A DNA stretch of 64,000 nt from Allium sativum (Eukaryota > Streptophyta > Magnoliopsida > Asparagales > Amaryllidaceae). Positions within the stretch are counted from its first letter, which is position 1, and the number at the start of each line of letters is the position of its first letter. The notes beneath the pieces are model-generated. The model did no database searches, was not told the DNA's origin, and saw only the letters and a program-made list of their open reading frames with translations. The translations under genes and the position numbers were made by a program. The stretch is from the NCBI GenBank assembly GCA_030737875.1, contig CM060926.1, positions 322,146,422-322,210,421 on the forward strand, given 5' to 3'. Below, piece by piece: positions 23,656 through 34,973 of the stretch.

Positions 23656-26600
23656 AGTGAAACACCCCACCTCCGTTAAGGTCACTCACAAAGGGAATGC
23701 CTTAACTTTGGTGGAGCATTTTAGGTAAAAGATGCAGATAAATTAAAAGACAAACCAATAAAGCAGCGAAAAATAGAGTCATTTTTATAAACAATTTAAT
23801 TCAGTCAAGCTTTTACAACAATTATCTCAATCATACTTAAAAGTAATACATAGAAATTCTGTCTGGATTCAAAAACATCCAAGTATAAAAGAAGCATAAA
23901 AATAACAATGATATTCCCAAATAAAGCGTGAACTAGCCATAGCAGTGGAAGAGAGAGTCCAAAGCAATACATCGACTGTCTTCGAGCTTGGAAAGAAAAT
24001 TGGGCTAAGTGATAACATTTCCTCCCTGTGAACCTGGGGGGGGGGGGGAGAAAAGAGGCGAAACAAAAATAGGTTAGACATTAGTCTGGTAAGTCCAGTG
24101 ACTTCCAGCATATAAACAGGCAAAAGTATCATGAAATAAATAAATTGAATATAAGACAATACCATGATAACATGGATAACAAGATAACATAGTATAAACA
24201 TAAGATATGATAAGGCAAGATAAACTGAATGCGCTTCTACTCTTTCTTTGCTTCACTACTACTTTGTTGTTCTGATTTCTATATCTATCTCTGCACCCGT
24301 AACTAGTGTCCCAACTAGTAATCTGTATAAAATGATAATATTACAACGTGATCCCAATCCTCGCAAATGGTGGTAGCCTTCAGGTGTACATCTATCGTGA
24401 GGATTCCACCTCAATCATCCTAATTGCCATGAACATGTTAGATGTACCCTTACTACCCTATGGATCGGCTCCCCTTCCTTGTATTCAGGTTCCAAGCATC
24501 TGTGTCAATCGGTCCTCTCTTGCGTGTAGATACCATGTGCTGGTCCCATAAGGTGTATCAATCCTTATGATAGCGACCCGACACGATTCAAGATGCACGG
24601 TGTATAACTACTGGTACTCAGTGCCTGCTTTTTCCAACTTCGGAGTACGTGCACGCCCGTAAACCATCGGAACCTACATTGACGTACCCCTGCCACTACT
24701 TTGATCACTTACAATCAACCCAGTAATCGTGCCCCACTCTGCCTAGTCTCAGGGTACCATGATACATCTATGTGGGTTACTGCTGAAATGGGTCCCCGTT
24801 GCTAGGGTTTCCTGCTGGTTAAGTTTGTGGGCCTATATATACAAATAATACCCACCTATACGAGATGTACTTAACCCTCCCACCAATTCTAGCATGTTTA
24901 TTTAACGGTTTAGTTGTATGGGCCTATATGTACTAATATTGCCCACCTACACGAGATGTACTTAATCCTCCCATCGATTCAAGCATATTTATTTAACGGT
25001 TATGTTTTGTGTGGGCCTATATGTACTAATATTACCCACCAACCCAATATGTACTTAACCCTACCGCACATTATGTCATATTGGTTAAGTGTTGTTCATT
25101 CATGTTAACTTAACCCACCCATTCATCGTGTCATGTTGGTTAAGTGTTTCCTATTAACTTAACTCTGTTCGTTCATCAAGTTATATTGGTCAAGTGTTTC
25201 TTGTTAACTTAACCCCACGTGTTCATCATGTTGTATTGGTTAAGTATCTTCATTCAATTCAAGTTAACTTAACCCACCTAATTGTCATGTTACTCTGGTT
25301 AAGTGTTGCCTTCTTATATTGACTTAACCCTACCACAAATCAAGTTATATTTGGTTAAGTGTTAACTTAACCCCTTTCCATTTATCATGATATATCGGTT
25401 AAGTGTTTCCTATTAACTTAACCCTAGTCATCCATGTTATATTAGTTAAGTGTTTCTAATGAACTTAACCCTACTCATTCATGTTATATTGGTTAAGTGT
25501 TCCTATGAACTTAACCCTACTCATTCATCTTGTTCATTAGCATTAATTGATTTATTAATGCACCAACCTCTCACATTAGATATGTGTTGTTGCGGTTACT
25601 AGATGTGCCGGGCGGTTCCGGGCAGTTTTACACCATAATTCAATCTAACCTTGGGTTTTTATTGGGCATAATGCACTAACCTCTCACATTAGATAGGTGT
25701 TGTTGTGGTTACTGGATGTGCCGGGCGGTTCCGGGATGTTTTACACCACAACTCAATCTAACCTCGGGTTAGGCACATTCGCCTTTTCATTAATTTACAT
25801 ATTTATAGTCTATATGTAAATTATTCACAAATTTGTTGTCAATGCCACATTTTCCATAAATGTCTAAGTATATATTTATATGCTAATTACCCCAAACAGT
25901 CATATTCCAATTCTCAAGTTATGCCCAATAAAACTAATTGCAAGTTATGGCCCCCAAGTTCAATTTCGAGTTATCACTCAAATTAGACTACATCTAATCT
26001 TCCCAAGCTTGCAATAACAGTCATGCCCCAATATCCCATTATACATTATGCTTGGCGTCTTAACCAATGGTTATGCCCAGTCTAGATTAATATTCTAATT
26101 TACAGTTTTGCGCCCAATCTAGATTAATATTCCAATTTACAGTTTGCGCCAAATCAAGATGTAATATTTCCATTTACCCTAAGTTCGCAACAAAGTCAAA
26201 TTATGCCCCAAATCATAAGTTACAAAATTATGTTCCACCATTACTAAATAGACTATTCCCCAATACGCCTGCATTCCAATCGCACGTATAATAAGTTTCA
26301 GTCTATATTCGAGGTTAATCTAGATTCATAAAATAAAAGGGACGAAAGAGGAACATAAACGAGAGTAGGCATAGGCATTAAAATGGTAGATCTATCAAAT
26401 ATTTTGGACCTAAGAGGATTACAGATCTGTTAGAGTTGGGGTATAACAAAGATAGATCTAAAACAAACTGACAGAAATAACCTCACAGGCATATAGATCT
26501 GATAACATCATGAACCAAAAAGGATTATATATCAGATGTCCAACAAAGACAGGCATGATTGAATAATAAATCTTTGATTCAATAAGAAGATAGGAATTAA

Positions 26601-28024
26601 TCTAAAAGGTTTGTCTTATCATCAAGCATGGGCTTAGATCCATTTCATTATACGCCAAAATCACTATTAGGTGTTTAAATCTGAAAATAACTTGAACTTA
26701 CATGTTTACAGTTCAATTTACGCCCCAAATCCTAAGTTATATGTCCAATGTACTTTATGCCTCTAATCTCAAGTCATATGTCCAATACTTTATGTCTCAA
26801 ATCTCAAGTCATATGTCCAATATTTTATGCCTCAAATCTCAAATCATATGTCCAATATTTTATGTTCTAAATACAACATATGTTATGTCCTCAAATCAAT
26901 TACAACTCAATTATGCCCAATTATATACAATTTAATACTTTTCCCAAATTTTAGCGCTGGTCATGTCCAAATCATATTTTATGCCCAATTTTATTTCCAG
27001 CGTACGTTCATCTCTTATGAGATCTGGCTCAGGCTCGGAGTAGCCTGGATATAAAACAAAAAGGGAAGGAGGAAAGAAGAGACAAAGAACGTACATAATA
27101 TTATCAATGAGATAGATCCAAAGGATATAGAAAGACAGGCATAATTTATTACAATGTCAGAATCACAATTAACTTTTATTTCTGAAAGTAACGTGAACTT
27201 ACAAATTACAGAAGGGTCTTGAATTCTGGGATCTGTATTCTGAAACTTAATAGCTCTCTCTTGTAGTAGACTATTTGTTCTTCTAATTTAGATTTGATTT
27301 GATTCTTAGAAATAGCTGTTGAAGTCGTTGAATTAGCCTTTGAATCTATATTTGAATTCTAACTTGATTCTACGAAGGATTTGAGCAACATAACCCCGTC
27401 TTAGATTTATTTTGATATGAATTACGGTAGATTATAGGCAAAATGAAGTTGTGTGGAGAGAAAGTGAGGTTTGGGGTGTTTAAATAGCTTAGGAGCAACG
27501 AATCTGGTCAGAACGGGTGTCTAAGTGCAGAAAAACTAATCTTTCCATGGATCTGGGAAAGGGGGGAGGTCGACCCCATGGTCGACCTGTTCTACCCAGG
27601 TCGACCCCTCAGTCGATCTGGGTCCTGGGCGGAAAACTTCCCGCCTAGCCTAGGGTTTGTGATTTGAATTTCGAAACTTTATATTTGAATTTGGGCTGGG
27701 CTGGGTTTTATTTTAAATTCCTGAAACTTCTAAGTGCCATAACTTCTTCATGTGGAGTCCGGTTTACACAAACTCGGTGTAACACACCGTAATTCTGTAA
27801 CATTAAGTTTCACAAATTAAAGTATAAATAATTTTTAATAGAAGAATTAAGGGAAAAGTTTACGCCATTGCGTTCATCTCGAAATTCTGCTTGAGATAGA
27901 GTCCGAGTTTGCGTAAATCGGACTCCGTATGAAGAAGTTATGGCCTTCAGAAGTTTCAGCAAAAATTCTGAACCAGCTCAGAAATTCAAAAATCGCAGAA
28001 CTGGGCTGGGCGGGAAAATTCCCG

Positions 28025-28195
28025 CCCAAGCAGGTCAACCTAGAAGTCGACCTACCTCAAGGGAGGTTGACCTACCCCAAGGGAGGTCGACCTGGGGGTC
28101 GACCTACCCCCCAGATCTGGGCAGAATTCACATTTTTGAACCTAGACGCGATTTTGGCCCTATACGTTGATCAAACAGCTATTAAAACACCCCTA
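28025..28195 (+). promoter_or_regulatory. T5 GTCGAC cluster and TATA-like box
   Basis: Three exact GTCGAC hexamers plus variants (GGTTGACC, GGTCAACC) in CCTACC/GGGAGG context at 28025-28110, followed about 80 bp later by CTATTAAAACACCCC (28183-28197). The layout matches T1, T2 and T4. Confidence 0.6.
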
Positions 28196-28585
28196 GGCCT
28201 CATATTTTCTCCTCGCAACTTCTCTACGTCTATACTCTGCTCTAATTCTAATTAAAATAATATATAAATCTAAGACAAGGTTATGCTGCTCAAGTTTTTC
28301 AAGAAGAGATATAAATCAAGTTAAAGCTTCAAGAAGGGAATCAAAGGCTAACTCAATAGCTATGAGCAACGCCACGCAAATCATAGCAAATCATCTTTTC
28401 TAAACCGATCACTGTAAGTTTGGTTATTCCTTAGATTGGAATGTGTAATTAGACTCGTGAATGTAATAAATTAAAATATAGAACTGTGCCTATTTGCAAG
28501 TTAATTATCTTTGATTCATGCTTATGTCAAATCTAACGTTATCTATGCCTTTGGATTTGATTCTCGATTGTGGCCTAAAACTTAT

Positions 28586-28870
28586 TGTGGCTAATTGCCA
28601 AAGACTATGACTATGTAACTGTTGCCCATGAAACTATCACCTATGACTATGATTCATGACAAAGAGACTATTACATATGACTATGACTATAAGACTGTTG
28701 CCTATGACTATGATTCATAATTTTGAGACTATTGCATATGATTCATGACTATGAGACTATTACCAAGATTCATGACTATGAGACTATTGCCTATGACATG
28801 GATTAAGAAACTATTGTGATTAGTCGCCCATGACTACTATGGTTAATTGCCTATAATTATTGTAGTCAGT
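28586..28870 (+). repeat. T5-specific minisatellite
   Basis: Degenerate units of about 20-45 bp built on GACTATGAGACTATTGCCTAT and GATTCATGACTATGAG. No counterpart is visible at this place in T1 or T4, so it looks like a local expansion. Confidence 0.75.
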
Positions 28871-29609
28871 GACTTATGCCAATTCCCATTAACCTTTTAG
28901 GTTGTACTTCGAACTGGCATTATGTTGGACCAAATCACCTATGCTTATTCCCTTAATTATGTTGGATCTCATTTTTTGGGTGTAACTTGTCTAGTTTATT
29001 CCTGTTCACTGTTATGTACATCAAACCCATTGGAACCATTATTTTTGTATTTGGTTCATTCTTGCATGGCTATTCTTTTATGTCAATTCTCATGCTTATC
29101 CCCTATCCCTTGCTTTGATACTATTAGTATCATTCCCTGAGTACTTAGAAACTTGTGAAATCATGTTATACGTACGATTATGATGCGGGGATTGGGCGTA
29201 GCTTAATTAAGTTAATTTGGCATAATAAATATGTTGGCATAAATCTAAATTGGCTATAATAGTGAATGATTTACATGCATATTAGACTTAGGCATATATT
29301 GATAAATTTTAATTGGCTGCAAAGTATGTAATTGGCATGTATACCAAGTTTTTGACGTAAACGGTAAAACTAGAATATTAAATTTAGTTTTGACATAAAC
29401 TGTAAATTGGAATATTAATCTAGATTGGGCATGAATATTAAATCTAAATTGGTATAAACTACAAGTTGGGTTAATTGATTGGTAAATCAACTTTTGGGAA
29501 TAGAATATAAGTATGTAAATTTGCATGACAATTGAATATGATGTAGGCTAAATTGATTTACGGAAAATTTATATAAATAGTAAATATGTAAATTTAGTAA
29601 AAGACGAAT

Positions 29610-29830
29610 ATGCCTAACCCAAGGTTAGACTGAGTTGTGGTGTAAAACTGCCCGGAACTGACCGGCACATTCAGTGACCATAACAATACTTGTCTAATGT
29701 GGGTGGTTAGTGCATCAAGCCCAGGAAGACCCGAGGTTAGACTGAGTTGTGGTGTAAACCTGCCCGGAACCGACCGGCACATCCAGTAACTACAACAATA
29801 TCTGTCTAATGTGAGTGGTTGGTGCTTTAA
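29610..29830 (+). repeat. Duplicated CCCGGAACCG block, T5
   Basis: Two tandem units of about 110 bp: AGGTTAGACTGAGTTGTGG, TGTAAA, CTGCCCGGAAC, GACCGGCACAT, ending TGTCTAATGTG(G/A)G. Conserved in all LTRs of the family and followed by an (AATT)n run. Confidence 0.8.
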
Positions 29831-29879
29831 TTAATTAATTAATTAATTAAGGATCATGAATAAATCAAGCTAGAAATGT

Positions 29880-30670
29880 TGAGGTCAAGTAAATAAGGAA
29901 ACACTTAACCGTAATAACATGTTAACTAGGCAAGTGGGTGAGGTTAAGTAAATTTAGAACACTTAACCATTGTAACATGTTAATTAAGCAAATGATAGGG
30001 TTAAGTTAACGAAAGTAACACTTAACCAATATATAATGACATGTGGTGGGGTTAGGTAATACAAGAGGAAAACACTTAACCAGTTATATAACACGATGTA
30101 TGTGAAGGGTTAAGTTAACATGAGAAGGCAACACTTAACCAATATAACATGGTTTGAGGTAGGGTCAAGTTAACACAAGAAGGAAACACTTAACCAACAT
30201 GACGTGACGAGTGGGTGGGTTGAGTTAACTTGAATTTATTATTGACACTTGACCAATATAACTTGATGAACGAATGGGGTTAAGTTAAATGGAAAATACT
30301 TAACCAATATAACCTGATGAATGAACGGGGTTAAATTAATAAATCACACTTACCCAATCCAACATGATAAGCAAGATATGTTAAGTTAACAAGAACCACT
30401 TAACCAACACGACTTGACGAGTAGAAGGTTAAGTACACGTCGGGTAGGTGGGTAATATTAGTAAATATAGGCCCACAAAACTTAACCATTAAATAAACAT
30501 ACTTGAATCTGTGGGAAGGTTAAGTACATGTCGAGTAGGTGGGTAATATTAGTAAATATAGGCCCACAAAACTTAACCATTAAGAAAACATGCTAGAATC
30601 GATGGGAGGGTTAAGTACATATCGTATAGGTGGGTAATATTTGTATATATAGACCCACGAACTTAACCAG
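29880..30670 (+). repeat. Palindromic TTAAGT/ACTTAACC array, T5
   Basis: About eleven units of roughly 55-60 bp (CACTTAACC, AATATAAC, GGGTTAAGTTAAC), then three units of about 95 bp with GGTGGGTAATATTAGTAAA and TAGGCCCACAAAACTTAACC. Same array as in T4, opposite strand. Confidence 0.8.
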
Positions 30671-32045
30671 CAGGAAACGCTAGTAACGGGGACCCATTTC
30701 AGTAGTAACCCACATAGATGTATCATGGTACCTTGAAACTAGGCAGGGTGGGGCATGATTACTGGGCTGATTATATGCGGTCAAAATAGCGGTAGGGGGA
30801 ACGTTAGTGCAGGTTCCGACGGTTTACGGGCGAGCACGTACTACGGAGTGGAAAAAGCAAGCACTAGGTACCAGTAGTTATACACTGTGCATCTTAAATC
30901 GTGTCGGGTCGCTATCATAAAGCTTGATACACCTTATGGTGGGGCCAGCACAGAGTATCTACATGCAAGAGAGGGCCGACTGACACAGACACATGGAAAA
31001 TTAATACCAAGTAGGTAGCATAATCCCTAGTTGGACCTAGGTCGCGTAAACCCTGAATCCGAGAAGCGTTCAATAGGTAGCATAAACCCCAGTGGCCCTG
31101 GATAGCGTAAACCCTGCTTGAATCTAGTGAGCACTCGATAGTAAACCCTAGATTAGATCTAGGTAATATACGGAATCCCCATAATAGAAGCACACTTGAA
31201 GGCAACCGCAAATACGGGGATTGGGATCACTTTATCATATGATCGTAGATTACTAGTTTGGACACCAGTTAGGTAGTGCAGAGGTATAGAAATCAGTATA
31301 AATAGGGTATTTGCGAAGAAAAGAAGGAGTAGAAGCGCATTCAGTTTATCAGTACATTTAGTTTATCGGTACATTCAGTTTATCTTGCCATATCCCATGC
31401 TTATCCCATATTATCTTGTTACTATGGTTTAGTGTTATATTTGGTTTATTCATGTCATGACCCTTTCTCTCGTTTAAATACTAAGAATCACTGGACTTAC
31501 CAGACTTTATGTCTGACCTAGTTTTTCTTTCGCCTCTTTTCTTCCGTTCCCTCCCTCCCCCCCTCCCCAGTTAGTCAGGGAGGGAATAGCTCAAGTTTGT
31601 TTGGACCGTTACTCTTTCCAAGCTTGAAGACTCTTTGACGTGTTGCCTTGGACTCTCTCTTCTACTGTTATGGCTGGCTCAAGCTTTATTTGGGGAAATC
31701 ATTTTATGCTTCTTTATTTTTGTAAGCAAGACATGATACTTTGGTATTGTAAAACAATCTTTGTACAAGTTGTTTATCAATGAAATAAAGTTTTGTTTAT
31801 TTGTCGCTGCTTTAATTGTCTGTCTTGTAATTTATCTGCATCTTTTACCTATAATGCTCCACCGAAATTAAGGCATTCCTTTTGTGAGTGACCTTAACGG
31901 AGGTGGGGTGTTTCACTCGGACTCTATCTCAAGCAGAATTCCGCGATGAATGCAATGGCGTAACCGTTTCCCTTAATTCTTCTCTTAAAAATTAAGTATA
32001 CTTTAATTTGTTAATTTAATGTTCACAGAAAATACAGGTGTTACA

Positions 32046-32640
32046 CCTTTGAATCAAGAACAAGGATAAGGAAGTAGAACCTTAATGACCCGGACCATTA
32101 GAGCATTAATATTTTCTACCTAGTACCAACCCGAATCTTTGCTCTAAGAAATTCTACATCAAAGGAACACAAACTATTCGCTTAAATAAAAGAAGCCATC
32201 CATGCATAGGCTAAGGGAACCATATTTCAACAAAGAATAATGGAGGATTTCAATCACTTTACCTCTAGATGGTCTAGAAAAGTCACACCTTAGTTTCAAG
32301 GTACAATGAAAAGAAAGCTTGGAGAAGAAGAAGGACCGATAAAATTGAGTAACAAAAGGGATAAGTCCTAACATCGAAAGGGAGTCTTTGAGTTCAGATT
32401 ACCCAAAGAATACAATCTTACCACATCTATAGAAAATATCTACTTCCTAACCAAGCATGAGCTTAAATTATGGCCACCACTAAAGAAGAATCCCAAGAAT
32501 AAAGTCAAATTAGGAGGGCCCTACTATTACTATCATATGATGAATGGACATGAAACCAATCACTGCAGAATCCTTGAAGGGATGATCATCAAGTTCTTTA
32601 ATCAAGGCCAGCTATATAGATATGTAAAGAATACTTAATC
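32046..32640 (+). pseudogene. N1 gag-like frame (broken)
   Basis: Continues the N1 internal region after T4. A + frame from about 32240 matches the N2 gag-like protein closely (SRWSRKVTP, KLSNKR, NIYFLTKHELK) and ends in a zinc-knuckle-like LGGPYYYYHMMNGHETNHC, where the first Cys has become Tyr. In-frame stops near 32291 and 32369 break it. It encodes only the C-terminal part of a gag-type protein; no gag core domain and no pol follow. Confidence 0.6.
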
Positions 32641-32749
32641 AATAGAAACAAAGGATTCCTAGAAGAAAGAAGGTCTACGTGTATAAGAGTACAAAACTTC
32701 TTAAAACTTGGAACCATCTGAAATGGGTGAAGCTACCTACGATGTTAGA

Positions 32750-33572
32750 AAGCCCTTGTTCGCGCTAAGATGGTCAGGGAAAGGCACCCCTCGGAGGGGG
32801 TGGTGTGTAAGCCTTTAGACGTGTCCAATTCAGAAATGGCCAGGTTAAAGCATCAAAGGTGTAAGCCTCCGTCCCTAGGGGAAGCAGCTAAAACCCGTAC
32901 TCCCTCCAACGATGGCATAGGTAAGGCACCTCTTGGAGGAGGGTGAGTGTAAGCCTTTATCCGTGTCTAAATCGGACAGGATCAGAGTAAAGCATCAAAA
33001 ACCCTTATCCATGCCTACGATGGTCAGGTTAAGGCACCCCTTGGAGAGGGTGGTGTGTAAGCCTTTATCACCGCTTACGATAGTCAGGGTAAAGCGTCAA
33101 AACAGTAAGCCTTTATCCGCGCCTACGATGGCTAGGTTAAAACAACTAAGCCCTTATCACCGTCTACGATGGCCGAGGTAAGGCGCCTCCTAGAGGGAGG
33201 TCGGATAAGTACTTAGGACATGCTTAAGAATAGGATAGCCAAGCGCACCAGACACACAAGCCCAGAGAGAGACTAACAAAGCATGTACATCCTCTGCTTT
33301 GGTAATCAAAAGCCCATAGAGTGGCTCAGTAAGTACGTACATCCTCTATATACATCTAATCCCACAAAGGGGAAAAAAGTTCTGGAGGAGCGGTCTAATC
33401 ACGTAGTCGCCTCTGCTTACATCAGTATTATGTGGAAAAGGAACAAAAGCTCGAAAGAAGAGCACTTAAAGCACGTACAACCTCTACTTTAGAGAACAAG
33501 CCTGGAATTAGCACAAACAACAACAAATACCAGAATATGGGTTTGGTTTGGGACTTCTAAAAATTAAATTTC
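32750..33572 (+). repeat. GC-rich repeat region of N1
   Basis: Degenerate units carry AAGCC(C/T)TTATC, (C)CTACGATGG(C/T)CAGG, TAAGGCACCCCT(T/C)GGAGRGGGTG, about seven in 32750-33215, then two or three GCACGTACATCCTCTGCTT units to 33490. It is collinear with 37380-38110 in N2. Homology to N2 ends about 33572, inside the first 'TGGGTTTGGTTTGGGACTTCT' unit. Confidence 0.7.
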
Positions 33573-34961
33573 AAAATCGTGCTTTCGTTATAAAAATTAA
33601 TTTTATAATTTCAAACTTAGTCAATTCGCCTGACCTCGAATCAACGTCTTAACAGGATGGGTGTTAAGTCATCTACTACCAATCCCTTAACCAATACCAT
33701 TTATTAATTAATAGCGTATCAATGTTGAATTTAATTCAACAATCATCAACCAAATCATATTTTAAATTATACTTATATTAGACAGTTCATATGTGTCAAA
33801 TATGAAAGCAAGTGACATCCAAAACATTGAGAAATCCTTTTAAATCCCTCCAACTTGTCCCGTTGCATCACAACTCATTTATCAATTTATATATGCCTAT
33901 AAATTAGATAATCTAATTTAAATCATTTAAGATGAATCCTCCGCTTAACAATAGGTAGTGTCACAGGTCATCCGTTCCCAAACAAGAATTATATATATAT
34001 CGACAGCCACCAACAAAGCAATAAGTCATCCAAACATCTAAACACACAATCTATATGCTAACAACAGTGCATATTATTATATAAGATAAAAATACTCACG
34101 GTATTCCAAAAAGCGTGATAGTTGACTCACTTTCCGTTCCAATCAACGTTTTCACATTGTTTTATCTAATTTCAAACATGCATTTGAAATTAGACAAAAT
34201 TCCAACTCCAATTCCATCAAATCTAACTTGCACACATAGTATTCGTCAATATGAAGCCAACACAATTTGTTTTGCTAGAATTTTATATCGTATAGCAAAT
34301 ATAAAATCTTTACAAGTTTGTATACAATTTTAAGTAATTATAAAGTTATTGACAATCTAATCTATAATTAACCCACCTAATCCTCTCCCTTAATCCTTCT
34401 ACCCTTTCCAAAATTCAAACCCGCCACTTACAGATAACTCAAACCCACACCTCACTCTCTCTCCTCCAAGATCCCTCCTTACTCCACTAAAACCAATGAC
34501 TTCACCATTCACTTTCTCTTCCCGAACTCCACCTCCCTATTACAACCACATCAAACTCGAGCATCCTCCTAAAGTTGTGTTCTCTGGATACAACTGCAAT
34601 CCAACAGCAAAACACATGGCATTATTTGCTTTCAATCACTCCAAAAATCCGCGTACAAATGTTATTCTCCTTCTCCAACAAAAATCTATGCTCCATTCGA
34701 CCCAGCAATACTCCTATAACCTTCAAAACTGTGCACTAGACATCACTGGCTCATGTCAAGTTCCACTAATATGGAGCACATCCTACTATTCTCGCATCCA
34801 TTGAAGATCTAGACATTATCAATTCGAAGATACAAGCTTTCTAATTTCTATTTTTTCCTTGTATTTTATTTTATATTTAAAAAGGGAAGGTTTCATAAAA
34901 TAAAGGAGGCAGCTTGAGCTTGTTGCTGGGAATGAAAAGTGGAAAGAATGGAATTAGATTT
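33573..34961 (+). other. Unassigned 1.4 kb between N1 and N2
   Basis: AT-rich DNA with no recognised repeat family apart from a small ORF at 34496-34804. A CT-rich leader (34370-34495) and an AATAAA-like signal (34901-34905) bracket that ORF. No LTR, PBS or terminal inverted repeat is seen. N2 begins at its right end. Confidence 0.5.
34496..34804 (+). CDS. Hypothetical 102-aa ORF
   Basis: ATG in good context (ACCAATGAC) after a CT-rich leader; the protein begins MTSPFTFSSRTPPPYYNH, has a middle VVFSGYNCNPTAKHMALFAF and ends SYYSRIH. No family is recognised. There is no signal peptide or obvious membrane segment. The leader, and a poly(A)-like signal about 100 bp downstream, are the only support that it is more than a chance frame. 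It could be a first exon or a captured gene piece. Confidence 0.3.
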   Translation: MTSPFTFSSRTPPPYYNHIKLEHPPKVVFSGYNCNPTAKHMALFAFNHSKNPRTNVILLLQQKSMLHSTQQYSYNLQNCALDITGSCQVPLIWSTSYYSRIH

Positions 34962-34973
34962 TGTTATTACCAG

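Larger units (their letters stand above)
21430..23657 (-). mobile_element. T4 internal region, largely non-coding
   Basis: Between PBS and polypurine tract there is 2.2 kb. In minus order it has a leader, a possible short gag remnant (about 23305 downward, reading MEASFKRLVNKLHIDGKDE then broken), a protease remnant (22930-22600), then about 1.1 kb with no recognisable coding signal. RT, RNase H and integrase are absent. Confidence 0.75.
27778..31915 (+). mobile_element. T5: solo LTR of the same Tekay-like family
   Basis: A 4138-bp sequence runs from TGTAACACACCG to GGGGTGTTTCA with perfect flanking duplication CTCGG (27773-27777 and 31916-31920), no internal domain, and homology to the T4 and T1 LTRs. 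It sits about 130 bp from the start of T4's 5' LTR in opposite orientation. Solo LTRs arise by recombination between the two LTRs of one element. Confidence 0.92.
17171..32045 (-). mobile_element. T4: LARD-like Tekay derivative with giant LTRs
   Basis: Minus-strand element with LTRs 17171-21429 and 23658-32045 (the latter split by T5, about 4.25 kb net) and an internal region of only 2228 bp. The PBS matches initiator tRNA-Met, the polypurine tract AAGGAGAGGAGAA lies at 21430-21442, and the target duplications are CCTAT (17166-17170) and CCTTT (32046-32050). The internal part has a protease remnant but no RT or integrase, so it could only have moved in trans. Large LTRs with a small non-coding core fit the 'large retrotransposon derivative' class. 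The LTRs differ by a few bases per hundred, so it is younger than T3. Confidence 0.88.
23658..32045 (-). repeat. T4 5' LTR (interrupted by solo LTR T5)
   Basis: Homologous to 17171-21429; left part 23658-27777, right part 31921-32045. It has a 13-G run (24036-24048), the inverted TTAAGT array (24812-25545), tandem repeats (26705-26885), a TATA-like CTATTTAAACACC (27477-27489, minus) and a GTCGAC cluster (27567-27616). Net length is about 4.25 kb. Confidence 0.88.
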
